Shown here: positions 62,398 through 64,000 of the stretch, piece by piece
Position numbering within the stretch: the first letter of the stretch is position 1
How the letters are laid out: each line of letters opens with the position of its first letter
Assembly: GCF_013128195.2 (NCBI RefSeq)
Contig: NZ_CP053452.2
Coordinates: 2,480,001 to 2,544,000 of the forward strand
Length of the DNA stretch: 64,000 bases
Direction of reading: 5' to 3'
Source: Frigoriglobus tundricola
GTDB taxonomy: Bacteria > Planctomycetota > Planctomycetia > Gemmatales > Gemmataceae
Notes under the pieces: generated by a model
What the model saw: only the letters and a program-made list of their open reading frames with translations
Told to the model about the DNA's origin: nothing
Database searches by the model: none
Made by a program: the position numbers and the translations under genes

Positions 62398-63573
62398 CTA
62401 CTTTCGGAACACGCCCACCGGGGGCATCGGCTCTCCGAGCCCCTTTGCCGGGAGCCCGAGCCACTCGGAAAGCGCGGCCGCGTACACGCGGCGAAAGTCC
62501 GTCGTCATCTTCGGTTCACCGGCGGTCAGGTCCGTCAGGCTCGGTGCGGTCCCGATCACGCCGCCCCCCACGCCGGGGCCGGCCACGAAGACACAGCCCG
62601 CGGTGCCGTGGTCGGTTCCGGCCGAGTCGTTCTCCCGGATCGTGCGCCCGAACTCGCTGAACGCCAGGAGCGCGACCCGATCGGCCACCTGCGCGGCGGT
62701 CAGGTCGGCGAAGAACGCGGCCACCGCGTCCGCGAATTCGGAAACCAGGTTGGCGTGGGCGAACGGCTGTTGCGCGTGCGTGTCGTACCCGCCCTGTGTG
62801 GCGTAGTACACGCGGGACCCCGAGCCGGCCTTGAGCAACCGGGCGACGAGTTTCAGCTTCTGACCGAGCCCGCTCGCCGGGTACGGCGCTCCCGACTTCT
62901 CTCGGGTCATGGCTTCGACCTTTTCGGCACTCGCGACGGCGTCGCTCGCCTGGCGCCGAACGAACGCGAGCACGTCGTCCGCTTGTTGCGCCGGCGCGCC
63001 GACGGCGGCTTTGACGGCATCGGGGTCGGCGAGGAGCAGGTCCGCGGTGCGGGTGAGCGAAACCGCCGCGGCGCGCCGGCCGCGGACCGCCTGCGGGGCC
63101 TCGGGACTCACGACACACGATTCCCCGCCGCCCGAGTCGAGCGCGCGGCCGAGCCAACCGTAGCTCGTGCGCGTCTCCTCGGCGCCGAACCGGGCCGTGT
63201 GCCAGATCGCCATGCTCTCGAAGTGCGACCGGCTCGGGTTCGGGTACCCGACCCCCGGGACGACCGCGAGGCGCCCACCGGTCCACAGCTCGTCGAGCGG
63301 CTTCAGCGCCGGGTGCAGGCCCAGCGCGTCGTTCAGCTTGACCACGCGCGCCGCTCCGATCCTCAGGCGCGGGCGGAGCTTGGCGTACTCCGGATCGGCG
63401 AACGGCACGACCGTGTTCAGGGCGTCGTTCCCGCCGTCGAGTTGCAAGACGACAAGAACCCGGGCGTCCGGCCCCGGCCCGGCGGCCCGAGCGGTCCGTG
63501 CCAGGAACGCGGGCACGGTCGGCGCGAGCGCGAGCAGCGGCGCGGATTTCAGGAGCGAGCGGCGCGTGAGCAT
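62398..63573 (-). CDS. DUF1501 protein with Tat signal
   Basis: 391 residues from the ATG at 63573 (GGAG six bases upstream; an in-frame TTG adds four). Tat-type signal MLTRRSLLKSAPLLALAPTV with the RRS twin-arginine. The body shows DUF1501 landmarks: VLVVLQLDGGNDALNTVVPF, LGLHPALKPLDELWTGGRLA, VPGVGYPNPSRSHFESMAIW, GGYDTHAQQPFAHANLVSEF and LLAFSEFGRTIRENDSAGTD HGTAG. These proteins belong to the alkaline-phosphatase/sulfatase-like superfamily. They are nearly always encoded with a DUF1800 gene, as here. The biochemical role is unknown; export is likely. Confidence 0.92.
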   Translation of the reverse strand: MLTRRSLLKSAPLLALAPTVPAFLARTARAAGPGPDARVLVVLQLDGGNDALNTVVPFADPEYAKLRPRLRIGAARVVKLNDALGLHPALKPLDELWTGGRLAVVPGVGYPNPSRSHFESMAIWHTARFGAEETRTSYGWLGRALDSGGGESCVVSPEAPQAVRGRRAAAVSLTRTADLLLADPDAVKAAVGAPAQQADDVLAFVRRQASDAVASAEKVEAMTREKSGAPYPASGLGQKLKLVARLLKAGSGSRVYYATQGGYDTHAQQPFAHANLVSEFADAVAAFFADLTAAQVADRVALLAFSEFGRTIRENDSAGTDHGTAGCVFVAGPGVGGGVIGTAPSLTDLTAGEPKMTTDFRRVYAAALSEWLGLPAKGLGEPMPPVGVFRK

Positions 63574-63639
63574 CACGTTCTCCAATCAGTGACGGTGGCG
63601 AAAAGGGTTCCGGGTTCCGGAGCCGCTCGGGCAGAAAAC

Positions 63640-63718
63640 GCCACAGATGACGCGGCCGACGCAGACCACAAGAAGAGAGAATTGTGTTTTCATCTGCGCC
63701 GGCTGCGTCATCTGTGGC
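63640..63718. repeat. Imperfect inverted repeat (ACAGATGACGC family)
   Basis: 26-bp arms starting at 63640 and ending at 63718 match 24 of 26, around an AT-richer 27-bp centre. The word CCACAGATGACGC is of a type seen as dispersed intergenic repeats in this group (recalled, not searched). It lies between the DUF1800 and DUF1501 genes. Confidence 0.55.
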
Positions 63719-63744
63719 TCTTTGCGCTGGAACGAAGAGAGCCC

Positions 63745-64000
63745 TCAACCGAGCTGAGCTTCGGGGGCCGACAGCAGCGCGATCACGAGCTTCCGGCCAT
63801 CGAGCCGCGCGAGGCGCGTCCCGATCTCGGCGCCCGGGTCGGTGCCGAAGAGGAGCCGGTGGTGGTACGTCAGGACATCGGCGCGGGCGGTGCCGAAGCC
63901 GGCGGACTGCGCCGCCGCGGCGGGGTCATACGCGTCCCGGCGCCCCGCGTTCGGGCCTTCGATGAGTGCCGCGGCGTAGTTCGCGCGTGCGATCAGTGCG
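63745..64000 (-). CDS. DUF1800 protein, C-terminal end (5' part outside window)
   Basis: About 84 residues visible on the minus strand: ALIARANYAAALIEGPNAGR, DVLTYHHRLLFGTDPGAEIG, TRLARLDGRKLVIALLSAPE AQLG then TGA at 63745-63747. Pairing with the downstream DUF1501 gene and the final LVIALLSAPEAQ helix fit the C-terminus of DUF1800 proteins. The call rests more on the neighbour than on the fragment. Confidence 0.65.
   Translation of the reverse strand, partial: ALIARANYAAALIEGPNAGRRDAYDPAAAAQSAGFGTARADVLTYHHRLLFGTDPGAEIGTRLARLDGRKLVIALLSAPEAQLG

Overview
The window looks like a chromosome segment of a planctomycete of the Gemmata type (family Gemmataceae). The evidence is high GC content, WD40 proteins with signal peptides, ECF sigma factors paired with anti-sigma or Hanks-kinase genes, a DUF1501/DUF1800 pair, GYF_2 domains, ISAzo13 ('Rhodopirellula') transposase and many dispersed intergenic hairpins. 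The genus is an inference from gene families, not from a search.

Layout. 0-5 kb is the end of an integrated element: ParB N-terminal domain (cut by the window edge), a second ParB-like protein, an HTH protein with a palindromic operator, small proteins, an AT-rich secreted protein, a winged-helix protein and a tyrosine integrase beside tRNA-Ala(CGC). 5-24 kb is ordinary chromosome: a frameshifted zinc-ribbon/HEAT membrane protein, a GYF_2 protein, an ECF sigma/anti-sigma pair, gatA (with an in-frame TGA) and gatC, rpmB, a PlsC acyltransferase, two WD40 paralogues and a TPR/AAA+ pair. 24.8-25.9 kb is an IS relic. 25.9-31.2 kb is a five-gene minus-strand signalling cassette: Hanks kinase, pseudo-receiver protein, double receiver, roadblock-like protein, and an ABC ATPase fused to a dual-specificity phosphatase. 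31.3-35.6 kb is decayed or mobile DNA around an aldo/keto reductase. 35.7-38.6 kb is an ECF sigma/kinase pair. 39.1-49.3 kb is a plus-strand run: DoxX-like, RND adaptor, RND pump, GT39, GT2, acyltransferase-3. 49.1-57 kb holds a TIR-domain protein, an ankyrin/PQQ secreted protein and a WD40 protein with a vWA-like C-terminus. 57-62 kb is IS-rich and carries tRNA 3'-half scars, then tRNA-Cys. The right edge is the DUF1501/DUF1800 pair.

Main observations. (1) A 79-bp perfect inverted duplication joins the 3' half and terminator of tRNA-Ala at 4.9 kb to a scar at 61.5 kb. Two further tRNA 3' halves (Asp, Lys) also begin at the anticodon loop, which points to serial integration and rearrangement. 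(2) The ABC-ATPase::phosphatase fusion cassette is the best candidate for an undescribed system. (3) At least six genes are frameshifted. One breaks at a G6 tract where adding one G restores an 829-residue frame, so uncorrected read indels are a serious alternative to true pseudogenes. This caveat applies to every broken gene listed.
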